From CAZTBB01 sp964611755 (GTDB lineage: Bacteria > Pseudomonadota > Alphaproteobacteria > Micavibrionales > Micavibrionaceae), in the NCBI GenBank assembly GCA_964611755.1, contig CAZTBB010000007.1, positions 1 through 64,000 on the forward strand: a DNA stretch of 64,000 nucleotides, in the 5' to 3' direction. A model generated the notes under the pieces. That model was not told where the DNA came from and ran no database searches. It saw nothing but the letters and a program-made list of their open reading frames with translations. Made by a program: the position numbers and the translations under genes. Each line of letters begins with the position of its first letter. The stretch's first letter is position 1. This document shows positions 26,065 through 34,981 of the stretch, in pieces.

Positions 26065-26451
26065 ATATATAAGTGTCCTTAATTATTAATTTTTATCTCA
26101 AGATCCGGCTTTGCAGGATAAAAGCGAATCCTTTTTTAACGGTGTATACCATTAATAGTGATTAGCAGGAATCAACCATGGGCTCAAGCGCATCATAGAG
26201 CGCATATCTATAGGGCTCTGGATAAGTCTGGCAAAGGCTTAGAAAAGGGATGTTGCAAAAATGCAACGATGAGTGAAATTTTTTCTGTGACTTTTTTAAT
26301 TCAGTTTGACGTTTGGCAGTTTTATTGGCTTACTGTTGTTGTTCTTTGGCAACAAGGGGCAACGTCTTGTGGTTTATTTTCGATTTATAAAGTTTTAGAA
26401 AATAAGCCTTTCTTTATAACAGTAATCATTTTTTGATTGGAGGAAATGATA
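26065..26451. other. Long non-coding leader and promoter region of the porin gene
   Basis: No credible gene lies in these 387 bases; the one open frame (26158-26436) lacks a ribosome-binding site and any protein-like composition. I see two small hairpins: GTTGCA/TGCAAC at 26252-26267 and TTGTTG/CAACAA at 26336-26355. TTGACG at 26306-26311 could be a -35 element, but no good -10 follows. The region probably contains the promoter and a structured 5' untranslated leader of the downstream porin. Confidence 0.45.
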
Positions 26452-27726
26452 ATGAAAAAACTTCTACTTAGCAGTGCTGCTATCTGTGGTCTTGCCATGG
26501 CTGCCGCTCCTGCACACGCTGAAGGTCTAACATTGGATCTTGGCGGTTACTTCAAAGGCTATGGTGCTTTTGTTGATCAAGATACAGCAGTTGGTACAGA
26601 AGAGCGTGAATTCGATATTCTTCGTACAACTGAACTTCATGCAACTGGTGAAACAACATTGGATAATGGTCTTGTTGTTGGTTTCCACATCGAAGGTGAA
26701 GCAGACAATGCTGACGGTTTCGAAGTTGAAGAGAGCTATGCTTACTTCTCCGGTACATGGGGTCGCGTAAACTTCGGTGCTGAAAACGGTGCGGCATACC
26801 TTCTACAGGTTGATGCTCCTTCAGCTGACTCAGCTGTTGACGGCGTTCGTCAGTTGATCAACCCAGTTAACTACTCACTAACTGCCGGTACTGTTTCTAC
26901 AGTATTCGCAGGTTTGACTCAAAACGGAATCGTTGTAAACAATACAGGTACAGCGAATGACGTATACTCAAACCTTACATTGGCAACAAATGGTGGTGAG
27001 TTGGATCTATTCGGTTTCGACTACGATGATGACGTATCATTGTACTCAAACAAGCTTACATACATCACTCCAGTTTTCGCTGGTTTCCAGGTTGGTGCAT
27101 CTTACACGCCTGAAAACGACACAAGCGGTACAAACTCAACAGGTGGTGTTAGCCAGGACAACCAGGCTAATGACTACGGTGATGTTCTTGAAATCGCAGC
27201 CCGTTACGAAGGTCAGATCGACTCTGTTGGCGTGATCTTGGGTGCTGGTTTCACACATGCTGAATTGGAAGCTGAGCAAGTTGTTCTTTTCACAGACACT
27301 AACTCAAACCTTACATACACAGCAGGTACAGACACAGTTCTTTCCAAGCGTGACGATCGTCAGTCTTGGAACGTTGGTCTTGACCTAGACATCGGTCCTT
27401 TCGGTATCGGTGCTGCATACAAACATGACGACCTAGGTATTGATGGTTACGATGCTGACCAAGATACATATGTAGTCGGTGTTGATTACACAACTGGCCC
27501 GTTCAAGTTGGGTGCTAGCTACTACAACCAAGATCAAGAGCTTGACGGCTTCTTGGGTGCAAATGCTGGTGAACTTGAAACTGACCGTTACACTGGTGGT
27601 GTTGTATACACTTACGGTCCGGGCATGACATTCCGTGGTTCAGTGAGCTACATTGAGCACGAAATATCAAACAGCGCAGATGTTGAAGCAACGTCAGTTC
27701 TCTTGGGAACTCACATCAACTTCTAA
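26452..27726 (+). CDS. Outer-membrane porin
   Basis: The 424 aa protein has a signal peptide (MKKLLLSSAAICGLAMAAAPAHA) and a mature sequence of alternating beta-strands rich in Gly, Tyr, Thr and acidic residues, ending in ...LLGTHINF with a terminal Phe, the usual BAM recognition signal. It fits a 16-stranded general diffusion porin of the alphaproteobacterial type. The start at 26452 has a perfect GGAGGA seven bases upstream; the longer frame at 26437 is not needed. Codon choice is strongly biased (many CGT, GGT, ACA, TTC, CTT codons) compared with neighbours, as expected for a very abundant protein. A strong terminator follows. Confidence 0.93.
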   Translation: MKKLLLSSAAICGLAMAAAPAHAEGLTLDLGGYFKGYGAFVDQDTAVGTEEREFDILRTTELHATGETTLDNGLVVGFHIEGEADNADGFEVEESYAYFSGTWGRVNFGAENGAAYLLQVDAPSADSAVDGVRQLINPVNYSLTAGTVSTVFAGLTQNGIVVNNTGTANDVYSNLTLATNGGELDLFGFDYDDDVSLYSNKLTYITPVFAGFQVGASYTPENDTSGTNSTGGVSQDNQANDYGDVLEIAARYEGQIDSVGVILGAGFTHAELEAEQVVLFTDTNSNLTYTAGTDTVLSKRDDRQSWNVGLDLDIGPFGIGAAYKHDDLGIDGYDADQDTYVVGVDYTTGPFKLGASYYNQDQELDGFLGANAGELETDRYTGGVVYTYGPGMTFRGSVSYIEHEISNSADVEATSVLLGTHINF

Positions 27727-27764
27727 GCTCATACACAGTTGTGTATAAAGATTTCTTATTTTAC

Positions 27765-27794
27765 GGGGTGTCCCTTGTGGCACCCCCTTTTTTT
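27765..27794 (+). terminator. Rho-independent terminator of the porin gene
   Basis: GGGGTG (27765-27770) pairs with CACCCC (27781-27786) and a run of T follows to 27794. A smaller hairpin, ATACACA/TGTGTAT, lies just after the stop codon at 27731-27746. Confidence 0.9.
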
Positions 27795-27822
27795 ATCTTT
27801 TTTCTGCCTGTAATATCGGGGC

Positions 27823-28488
27823 ATGAGCATTGCCGATAATATTGCAGATATTCAAAATAGAATTTCCAAAGCCGCATCCTTGTATGGTGTTGCTGATCCG
27901 GCTACCCAATTAATAGCCGTTAGCAAAAAACAGCCTGATGAGCGCATAGATGAGGCATTGCAAGCGGGTCAGCGCATATTTGGCGAGAACCGCGTGCAAG
28001 AAGCCATGGAGCGATGGTCTGGTCGCCGTGCGCAATTTCCCGATCTGGAGCTGCATTTGATTGGCCCGTTACAAACCAACAAGGTTAAAGAGGCGGTCGG
28101 GCTTTTTGATGTGATACAAACGCTGGATCGTGAAAAATTGGCGCGTGCACTTGATAAAGAGATGAAAGCGCAGGGGCGCGTTTTGCCCTGTCTGGTTCAA
28201 GTGAATACAGGCGAAGAGGAACAGAAATCGGGAATTCTTCCCGGCAAAGTTTCGGATTTTCTGACATTTTGCCGCGCGGAAACCGGCCTGGATATTCGGG
28301 GTTTGATGTGCATACCCCCCGTGGATGAGCCTGCCGGGCTGCATTTTGCGTTGCTGAAAAAACTGGCAGATGAACATGGGCTTGAGATTTTAAGCATGGG
28401 TATGAGCGCCGATTTTGAAAAGGCCGTGCCGCTTGGCGCGCGTTATATTCGTGTTGGCACATCTGTGTTTGGGGAGCGGGCTTATTAA
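27823..28488 (+). CDS. YggS/PLPBP-family pyridoxal-phosphate homeostasis protein
   Basis: The 221 aa protein binds pyridoxal 5'-phosphate and helps keep free PLP and amino-acid pools in balance. The PLP lysine lies in LIAVSKKQPD. The family blocks FGENRVQEAMERW, LHLIGPLQTNKVKEAV, CLVQVNTGEEEQKSG, GLMCIPP, LSMGMSADFEKAV and RVGTSVFG are all present. It is a single TIM-barrel of usual length. It ends three bases before the convergent antiporter gene. Confidence 0.96.
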   Translation: MSIADNIADIQNRISKAASLYGVADPATQLIAVSKKQPDERIDEALQAGQRIFGENRVQEAMERWSGRRAQFPDLELHLIGPLQTNKVKEAVGLFDVIQTLDREKLARALDKEMKAQGRVLPCLVQVNTGEEEQKSGILPGKVSDFLTFCRAETGLDIRGLMCIPPVDEPAGLHFALLKKLADEHGLEILSMGMSADFEKAVPLGARYIRVGTSVFGERAY

Positions 28489-28491
28489 TGC

Positions 28492-30249
28492 CTATGCTGC
28501 GCTTGCAGGCTGGCTTTTATCCTCGGCGCTGACCTCTTTTAAGATCGGGCTATGGCCGGCAGCATCAAGATAGGCGGATTGTTCTTCTTCAATCCAATTT
28601 TCCAGAGATTCATCAGTAAAGCCCAGATCTTTGAGGATGAAAATTGCAATCTCGAGCCCTGGCGGGGCGCCTGAATTATTGAACGGGATCATGCCCAACG
28701 TGGCAAAACGCACCCCATCGGACGAATTATTGACGGCGACATAACGTTTCAGGCTGGGGTAAATCTTTTTAATAATCGGCGAGAGTCGTTTCGTCACTTC
28801 ATAGCGCGGGCTGGCAATACAAATGGCGCGCGCTTTCGCAACGCCAAGTGTGTTCCAGAAGCGTAAATCATCGGTTTGTCCATAGGCCACAATATAGCCT
28901 GCGGCGGTAGCCTCGAGAAAGCGTTGGCGATCATGATCAACGGCAATATAAGGCACATCATGCGCTTTAAAAGCCCGGGCAAGTGTCTTTCCAACTTCAC
29001 TCATGCCAATAATAAAGACGGGCTGGTTGATAACAGGGTTCTTATTGCCGCTTTTCGGGCAATTTGAAATTGTGTTCTCAAGGCCGCGGCAAATCCCAAG
29101 GGAATAGCGATATAAAGCCAGATTTAAGAAAGGCGTGATCAGCATGCTCATCGCCACAGCGGTGATAAGGTTCTGTGTAAGTGCCGCGCCAAGGCCTGCA
29201 CTAACGGCCGCCATAGAGAGGATAACAAAGGCAAATTCACTGCCCTGCGCAAGAAGGAAAGAGAATTGCAAAGCGTGATGCGTCGGGCGGCCAAAGATGA
29301 AGACAAGGGCGGTGATAATCGCCGCCTTGGATGCGATCAATAAGATAGTAAAACCAAGGACCGTACCAATATCATTGCCGATGGCAGGCAGGTCAAGCAT
29401 CATGCCAACCGTCACAAAGAATAGAGCAATGAGGAGGCTGCGGAAGGGACGCAGCTCTGTTTGTAATAATACGCGGAAAGGCGTTTCTGCCAAAACCATA
29501 CCGGCCAGAAAGGCCCCCAATGTCAGGGATAATCCCACCATTTCGGTGGCGGTGGCGGTCACAATCACAATCAAAAGGCCGAGGATGGTAAACATTTCCG
29601 GATCATCATATTTGATGATCATTTTCATCAGCGGGCTGAGGATGTACTGACCCAGCACGATTGCGGCGCCGATTGCCAGAATCGTTTTACCGAGGGCAAT
29701 CAAAACTTCCATGCCCAAATGCCCGTCCCCGCCAATGGCATCGGCAAAAATGAGCAGGAACACGGCAATCACATCCTGGAAAATCAACACAGCCTTGGCC
29801 GATTGCCCGACCGGCGATTCATTCTGTTTGAGATCGGATATAATTTGCATGACCACGGCCGTGGAGGATAAGGCCAACGCCATACCCGCCAATAGGGCAA
29901 TATCCGGTGCCGTTTGGAAAATAAAGGAAATCGCAAAGGCCAGTAAAATACCGCATAGAATCATTTGAAGAGGCGCCAAGCCAAGAAGATCCTTACGCAG
30001 CGTCCAGGCTGACTTCATCGAAAAATGCAGACCGATATCAAAAAGCAAAAAGACAACCCCAAGCTTGGCCAAGAGTGATGTTGTCTCGCTTTCTTCAATC
30101 AACCCGAAACCGTGGGGGCCAAGGGCAATACCGGCCAATAAAAATCCAACAATCGGACTGATTTTAATAAAGCGCGAGAGGACAATAACAAAAAAGCCGG
30201 TTCCAAGAAGAACAATGACAGGAATAAGGATATCTAAGCCGTACATCAT
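28492..30249 (-). CDS. CPA2-family cation:proton antiporter with TrkA-N domain (KefB/KefC-like)
   Basis: The 585 aa protein has about 12-13 membrane helices in its first 390 residues, starting GLDILIPVIVLLGTGFFVIV, with the family motif SPIVGFLLAGIALGPHGFGL. The cytoplasmic part has an RCK/TrkA-N nucleotide-binding domain (VFIIGMSEVGKTLARAF, then YIAVDHDRQRF), where the GxSxxG loop binds NAD(H) or another nucleotide. Such proteins exchange K+ or Na+ for H+. The ligand that gates this one is unknown. The tail after residue 520 is not strongly conserved. It is followed upstream by the MATE gene on the same strand. Confidence 0.93.
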   Translation of the reverse strand: MMYGLDILIPVIVLLGTGFFVIVLSRFIKISPIVGFLLAGIALGPHGFGLIEESETTSLLAKLGVVFLLFDIGLHFSMKSAWTLRKDLLGLAPLQMILCGILLAFAISFIFQTAPDIALLAGMALALSSTAVVMQIISDLKQNESPVGQSAKAVLIFQDVIAVFLLIFADAIGGDGHLGMEVLIALGKTILAIGAAIVLGQYILSPLMKMIIKYDDPEMFTILGLLIVIVTATATEMVGLSLTLGAFLAGMVLAETPFRVLLQTELRPFRSLLIALFFVTVGMMLDLPAIGNDIGTVLGFTILLIASKAAIITALVFIFGRPTHHALQFSFLLAQGSEFAFVILSMAAVSAGLGAALTQNLITAVAMSMLITPFLNLALYRYSLGICRGLENTISNCPKSGNKNPVINQPVFIIGMSEVGKTLARAFKAHDVPYIAVDHDRQRFLEATAAGYIVAYGQTDDLRFWNTLGVAKARAICIASPRYEVTKRLSPIIKKIYPSLKRYVAVNNSSDGVRFATLGMIPFNNSGAPPGLEIAIFILKDLGFTDESLENWIEEEQSAYLDAAGHSPILKEVSAEDKSQPASAA

Positions 30250-30297
30250 GCCATGATAGCATGAAAAGGTTTAAAAAACGATGCCGCAAGTTGGGCT

Positions 30298-31680
30298 TTA
30301 ATGATCTTTACAGTTCTTTGCGCAGCCACGCCAGCTGAGCCAATGAAATAAGCTGCCGCTTATAATATTGACGCTGGCCATGGCAATAAATATGCCGGTT
30401 ATTCCGCCATAATGATCACCAATAAAGACAGCGGGCAGCAAGAGCACAAGCATTTTGACCACAATCATTATGAGCGAGCGCTGTGGCATGCCCATCGCAT
30501 TAAAGGCCGAGGCCCAGCCCATGATCAAATTACCGAAAGCATAGGAAAACGGCACTAGCCAGAAGAAGAGAACGGCATATTCTATTACGGCAGGCTCGGT
30601 TGAGAAGAGCGCTGCAATCGGTTTGCCGAAGGCGGCCAATATCAGCGCCACAAAAAGAGACCATATGACATTAAAGCCAATTGCGAGAGAGAGGGTTTTG
30701 CGCACGCGCTCATAGTTTTCTGCGCCCCAATTCTGTCCAATCACAGGCGCCATGCCGGTGGATAGAGCCATGAGAATGATAAAGGCAAAGGCCTCAACGC
30801 GTGTCACAACCCCGAAGGCGGCAACGGCGCTGGCTCCGTAGGCGGAGATCAATCCAACAATAACCGCATTCACAAAGGGCTGGATCGCATTGGTAATACC
30901 GGCAGGCAGAGCAATAAAAAGATGTTTTTTGGCAGAGTCCCAGAATAAATCAAAGCGCAAAGCTTGTTTAGGGCAGACCAGTTTCTTTTTAAAAATGATA
31001 ATGTAAAGTCCCGCCAGCATCGCGCAGCTATTGCCAAAAATCGTGGCGATTGCGGCTCCTTCAATTTCAAGGCGTGGAAACCCGAATAAGCCAAAAATCA
31101 AAATCGGATCCAGGATCGCATTCACAACCGCAACAACGGTCATAATAATCGCCGGGGTGACCGAATCCCCTGTGGCACGGATTGCGGCATTACCAACCAT
31201 GGGAAGGGTGACAAAGACGGCGCCTGCAAACCAGATCGTCATATAGTCTTTGATGAGGGGCATCATTTCATCATTCGCGCCCATTGCTCTGAAGATCGGC
31301 TCCTGAAAGGCAAGGCCAAGCAGCGCGGTGATCATGCCAAAACCAAGCACGAGCATCAGCCCATGTGAGGTAATGCGCCGAATTTTATTAAGCCCCTCTT
31401 CGTCTTTACTCTGGCCAATCAGGCGCGAGACATTGGAGGACATCGCAATGGCAAAACCGATAAAAACGCTAAACACCATATAGGTGATCGGAAATGTAAA
31501 AGAGATAGCGGCCAGTTCTTTTGTCCCAAGCAGCGCGATAAAATACATATCAACCAATTGGAAGCTGATGATCGCAAAAATGCCCCAGATCATGGGAATA
31601 GTCATGCGAATCAGATGCTTACTTACGGGCCCCTCTGTGAGGTTGCCTTTTTGCTGATATGGAAGAGGTTTGGCTGTCAT
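30298..31680 (-). CDS. MATE-family multidrug efflux transporter
   Basis: The 460 aa protein has twelve predicted membrane helices in two similar halves. The N-terminal half begins LIRMTIPMIWGIFAIISFQLVDMYFIALLG and contains the usual ELAAISFTFPI block; the second half contains VAAFGVVTRVEAFAFIILMALSTG and APVIGQNWGAENYERVRKTL. MATE transporters export cationic drugs or metabolites using H+ or Na+. The substrate is unknown. It lies 48 bases upstream of the antiporter gene on the same strand and could be cotranscribed with it. Confidence 0.94.
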   Translation of the reverse strand: MTAKPLPYQQKGNLTEGPVSKHLIRMTIPMIWGIFAIISFQLVDMYFIALLGTKELAAISFTFPITYMVFSVFIGFAIAMSSNVSRLIGQSKDEEGLNKIRRITSHGLMLVLGFGMITALLGLAFQEPIFRAMGANDEMMPLIKDYMTIWFAGAVFVTLPMVGNAAIRATGDSVTPAIIMTVVAVVNAILDPILIFGLFGFPRLEIEGAAIATIFGNSCAMLAGLYIIIFKKKLVCPKQALRFDLFWDSAKKHLFIALPAGITNAIQPFVNAVIVGLISAYGASAVAAFGVVTRVEAFAFIILMALSTGMAPVIGQNWGAENYERVRKTLSLAIGFNVIWSLFVALILAAFGKPIAALFSTEPAVIEYAVLFFWLVPFSYAFGNLIMGWASAFNAMGMPQRSLIMIVVKMLVLLLPAVFIGDHYGGITGIFIAMASVNIISGSLFHWLSWRGCAKNCKDH

Positions 31681-31813
31681 ATTTTGTTCTTTGGGTCAGT
31701 TCTGGTTTGTAATCGATAAAGAGGGGATAGGCAAGGGCGGTTATTTTATTGTTATGGCCGAATTTTTATTCTAGCCTGCTGGGCGATACTACTGATAAGG
31801 CTGACAATGTGAA

Positions 31814-32839
31814 ATGAGTGCATCAAAAACCCTTTTATACCCCTTTGCGCAAGGCGCGCTTGCTTATCCAGAGCAGGGTCGCCAGCTTTATTTGAATGCG
31901 GATGCGGAGGCGCCGGAGTTAAAAAAATTTCCTCATCTGCTTTGTCAGCAATTTTTTAAGCCATCCTATAATGCTCTGGAGGGTTCCGGATATAAATTAT
32001 GCGCCGATTTGAATGATATTGACGGCAAATTCGATATTGTACTGCTACAGGCCAGTAAGTCGGTGCAGGAAACGCAGTTTTACCTAGCCTATGCGCTCAG
32101 CAGCCTTGCCGATGATGGTTTGGTAATGATCGCGGCCGATAACAAAGGCAATGCGGGACGGCTTAAAAAATGGCTGGAGCAACTGGGAATTAGTCATTTT
32201 GAGCAAGACAGTAAATACAAGGCCAAGGTCTTTTGGGCACGCAAGACATTGGATTGGTCGCTGCATCAGGCGCTTGTGGACCAGTGGCTTGGTTTTGGTA
32301 CTCTCTCACAGCAAGAAGCGCATGGCTTATATGCCTGTGCCGGGCTTTACGGGTGGAATAAAATTGACCAAGGATCAAAGTTATTAATTGAGCATATTCC
32401 GGAAAAAATCGGGGGTGTATGTGCCGATTTTGGATGTGGGTATGGATATTTGAGCCATTATTTGGTCAAAAACCATAATAAAATTAAAAAAATAGATGTT
32501 TTTGATGCTGATTATAGAGCAATAGAATCGATAAAGCGCAATTTATCCGAATTTAATGCCGATATTGACTATTTTTGGGATGATTTAACCCAGAATAAGC
32601 CGATGGGTGCTTACGAGCGTATTATTATGAATCCGCCCTTCCATGAGGGCAAAAAACAAGACAGTGAGATTGGTGTTAATTTTATCCGTACAGCGGCAAA
32701 ATCACTCCGAAATAGAGGCGATTTATATATGGTTGCCAATATTCACCTGCCGTATGAGGCTATTTTGGCTCAAGAATTCACAAAATTTGATGTTTTAGCC
32801 CGTAAAAATGGCTTTAAAGTGCTTCATGCGGTCAAATGA
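31814..32839 (+). CDS. RsmC/RlmG-like rRNA guanine-N2 methyltransferase
   Basis: The 341 aa protein has two halves, as in RsmC (16S rRNA G1207) and RlmG (23S rRNA G1835). The N-terminal half resembles a degenerate methyltransferase fold. The C-terminal MTS domain has the SAM motif ADFGCGYGYLS and the catalytic IIMNPPFHEG (NPPF type, for N-methylation of guanine). Both members of the family share this layout and I cannot choose between them. It is divergent from the MATE gene. Confidence 0.9.
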   Translation: MSASKTLLYPFAQGALAYPEQGRQLYLNADAEAPELKKFPHLLCQQFFKPSYNALEGSGYKLCADLNDIDGKFDIVLLQASKSVQETQFYLAYALSSLADDGLVMIAADNKGNAGRLKKWLEQLGISHFEQDSKYKAKVFWARKTLDWSLHQALVDQWLGFGTLSQQEAHGLYACAGLYGWNKIDQGSKLLIEHIPEKIGGVCADFGCGYGYLSHYLVKNHNKIKKIDVFDADYRAIESIKRNLSEFNADIDYFWDDLTQNKPMGAYERIIMNPPFHEGKKQDSEIGVNFIRTAAKSLRNRGDLYMVANIHLPYEAILAQEFTKFDVLARKNGFKVLHAVK

Positions 32840-32887
32840 GCAAATTTAGGTGCATTTTCATGTAATTAAACGGCATAAACACAGGTT

Positions 32888-33844
32888 TTAAATCGTGTAG
32901 GTGTGCCCTTCGCCTTCCACCTCAATCACATGTTTCATGATGCGCTGCCATTTTTTCTCATCTATCAGAGCATTTTTGTTAAGACCGGCTTCGCGGCCTA
33001 CCATGTGATAGATGGATTCGAGCTGAAGTTCATTGCCGGTGCCATGATCTTTGACATGATGTGCCATGGCGCTATCCAGTGTGATAATTGATTTATCAGG
33101 CTGGTTACGCTTTCGCATATGTTCATCGGTCAGATAGACAATCAGCATGAGCGCATTGTTGGAAACGCTGACTTTGTGGTGTTTTTCCATGTCAGGGCGC
33201 AATGATTTTAAAATACGATATGTTTCTTCGGTATTGGGAACTTTGAGGAATACTTTTTGAAAACGCCTGTCCAGCGCGGCATCGGGCGCTACATATTCGC
33301 GGAATTCATCCATAGTCGTCGCGCCGATGATCATAAGATCACCCGCCGTCAGATAGGGTTTCATCACATCAGATAGGCCGGCATAGGATGATCCAACGCA
33401 CGACGGCATGATTTGATGAATTTCATCGATGAATAAAATTGTGCGAGGCTGATCGGGGTTATGGAACCTCTCAGCAACACCCTTACATAGAGGGATAAAG
33501 CGCTCTTGAAACTCGGCAGGCCCGGATGTTCCAGCAGCCATGCGCGCGAGATCCACTTCTAAAAGCCGTGCATCTTTGAGATAATCCGGCACGTCATCGG
33601 CGGCAATTTTTTGTGCCAAAGCCACAGCCATGGCGGTCTTACCTACACCGGCAGGAGCCAAAAGCACCGTATTTTTGCGGCCCTTTTGCAACAGAATGAG
33701 GATCATTTCATCCAATTCTTCATCACGGCCGGTGATCGGGCTATAACGCCCTTGTTTAGCCAGAGCCGTATAATCAGTGCAGTATTTCCTGAAAAGCTCT
33801 TCCAGCTCTTCATTCGTGACCGTATATTGCCATTGCTCACTCAT
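32888..33844 (-). CDS. Stand-alone ClpA/ClpB-D1-like AAA+ ATPase
   Basis: The 318 aa protein aligns by eye with the first ATPase domain of ClpA/ClpB: ITGRDEELDEMILILLQKG, Walker A APAGVGKT (63-70), LEVDLARMAAGT, Walker B ILFIDEIH (136-143), MIIGATTMDEFREYV, AALDRRFQKVFL with the arginine finger, and NQPDKSIITLDSA. It lacks the N-terminal substrate domain, the second AAA+ domain and any ClpP-docking loop. The 30-residue N-terminal helix (TNEELEELFRKYC) is unlike full-length Clp proteins. It may act as a small remodelling ATPase of its own. Neighbours give no clear partner. Confidence 0.85.
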   Translation of the reverse strand: MSEQWQYTVTNEELEELFRKYCTDYTALAKQGRYSPITGRDEELDEMILILLQKGRKNTVLLAPAGVGKTAMAVALAQKIAADDVPDYLKDARLLEVDLARMAAGTSGPAEFQERFIPLCKGVAERFHNPDQPRTILFIDEIHQIMPSCVGSSYAGLSDVMKPYLTAGDLMIIGATTMDEFREYVAPDAALDRRFQKVFLKVPNTEETYRILKSLRPDMEKHHKVSVSNNALMLIVYLTDEHMRKRNQPDKSIITLDSAMAHHVKDHGTGNELQLESIYHMVGREAGLNKNALIDEKKWQRIMKHVIEVEGEGHTYTI

Positions 33845-33962
33845 TGTTTTACCGCTTCATTTATTAAAAATATCGTGTGAATACACAAGTTTGAACCCTT
33901 AGTGTAAGGTGAGAAAGTTAATGAAACCTTATGCTTAAAGTATGTTTTTGCACTAATTTTGC

Positions 33963-34865
33963 TTAATCGCTTACAAAATTGGCTTCATGGATGCCCATGG
34001 CGAAGAGCATACAGGTCAAATCGCCGAAAATAATACAGTTATCAACACTCTCCCTGACAATTTCTTTGGCCTTATATCCCATGCCAAGGCCTGCGCGTTT
34101 GAGCATTTCCAGATCATTTGCGCCATCGCCAATCGCGGCGGCATGCTCGGGCTTTAATCTGTTCTGGTTAAGATGTGTTTGTAGATGTTCTACTTTCGAG
34201 AATTTATCCTGAATGGGTTCCAGCACATTGCCCGTAAAAATTCCGTGCTCGATTTCGATCATATTACCGTAATGATGGTCAAAGCCGCACATTTCCGCCA
34301 CCGCACGGGTAAAATATGTGAATCCGCCAGAGACCAGAATCGTTTTGGTGCCTTGCGCTTTCAGGGTACGAATAAGTGTTTTAGCACCGGGATTGAGCTG
34401 GACCTCTTGCATGGCTTGTTCAAAGAGGGTTTCTTTTTGACCCTTTAGAAGAGCCACGCGGGCGCGCAGCGCGGAATGGAAATCAATTTCTCCCGCCATC
34501 GCGCGTTTAGTGATTTCTTTGACCTCGCCGCCAATGCCGGCCAGATCGGCAACATCATCCAATGTTTCGCCGGACACGATCGTGCTATCCATATCGGCGA
34601 GCAATAATTTTTTAACACGGCGATCAATCGTAACAATGAAGCTATCTATTTCCAGAGTTTCACAATAATGCCGGATGGATTGCATGATTTGCGCAGAAGG
34701 CTTTTCGGATAGACCCAGATCAATGGCTTTTTCAGGCGAAAGCCAGATCGGCGCACATGTTAGAGCAATTTTTTCCTGAGCAAGCATCTCTTTGATGCGT
34801 GCCAAAGTCGTGTCATTGAGGGGAAATTCTTCCCGTGATGATACTAAGGTTAAAACGTAACTCAT
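33963..34865 (-). CDS. serB: Phosphoserine phosphatase
   Basis: SerB removes phosphate from phosphoserine, the last step in serine synthesis. The 300 aa protein has an N-terminal ACT-like region (YVLTLVSSREEF) and a HAD-type catalytic domain: motif I LADMDSTIV with the nucleophilic aspartate, VSGGFTYF as motif II, and AIGDGANDLEML as motif IV. I use ATG 34865; the TTG at 34880 is less likely. It is divergent from serC, and serA is 2.3 kb away, so all three pathway genes cluster here. Confidence 0.97.
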   Translation of the reverse strand: MSYVLTLVSSREEFPLNDTTLARIKEMLAQEKIALTCAPIWLSPEKAIDLGLSEKPSAQIMQSIRHYCETLEIDSFIVTIDRRVKKLLLADMDSTIVSGETLDDVADLAGIGGEVKEITKRAMAGEIDFHSALRARVALLKGQKETLFEQAMQEVQLNPGAKTLIRTLKAQGTKTILVSGGFTYFTRAVAEMCGFDHHYGNMIEIEHGIFTGNVLEPIQDKFSKVEHLQTHLNQNRLKPEHAAAIGDGANDLEMLKRAGLGMGYKAKEIVRESVDNCIIFGDLTCMLFAMGIHEANFVSD

Positions 34866-34981
34866 ATCGGTGGTTCTCAAATTTTTTTATCTCAGCATCA
34901 AAAAACGCTGGACATCAGTTTGACAGGAAGTTTTTATCAAGCAAAGAGTTTTTAACATTCATAAAGCGGAAAACAATTATA

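Noticed and set aside
26158..26436. 92-codon open frame upstream of the porin
   Set aside because: No ribosome-binding site, unusual composition, and it overlaps the likely promoter and leader.
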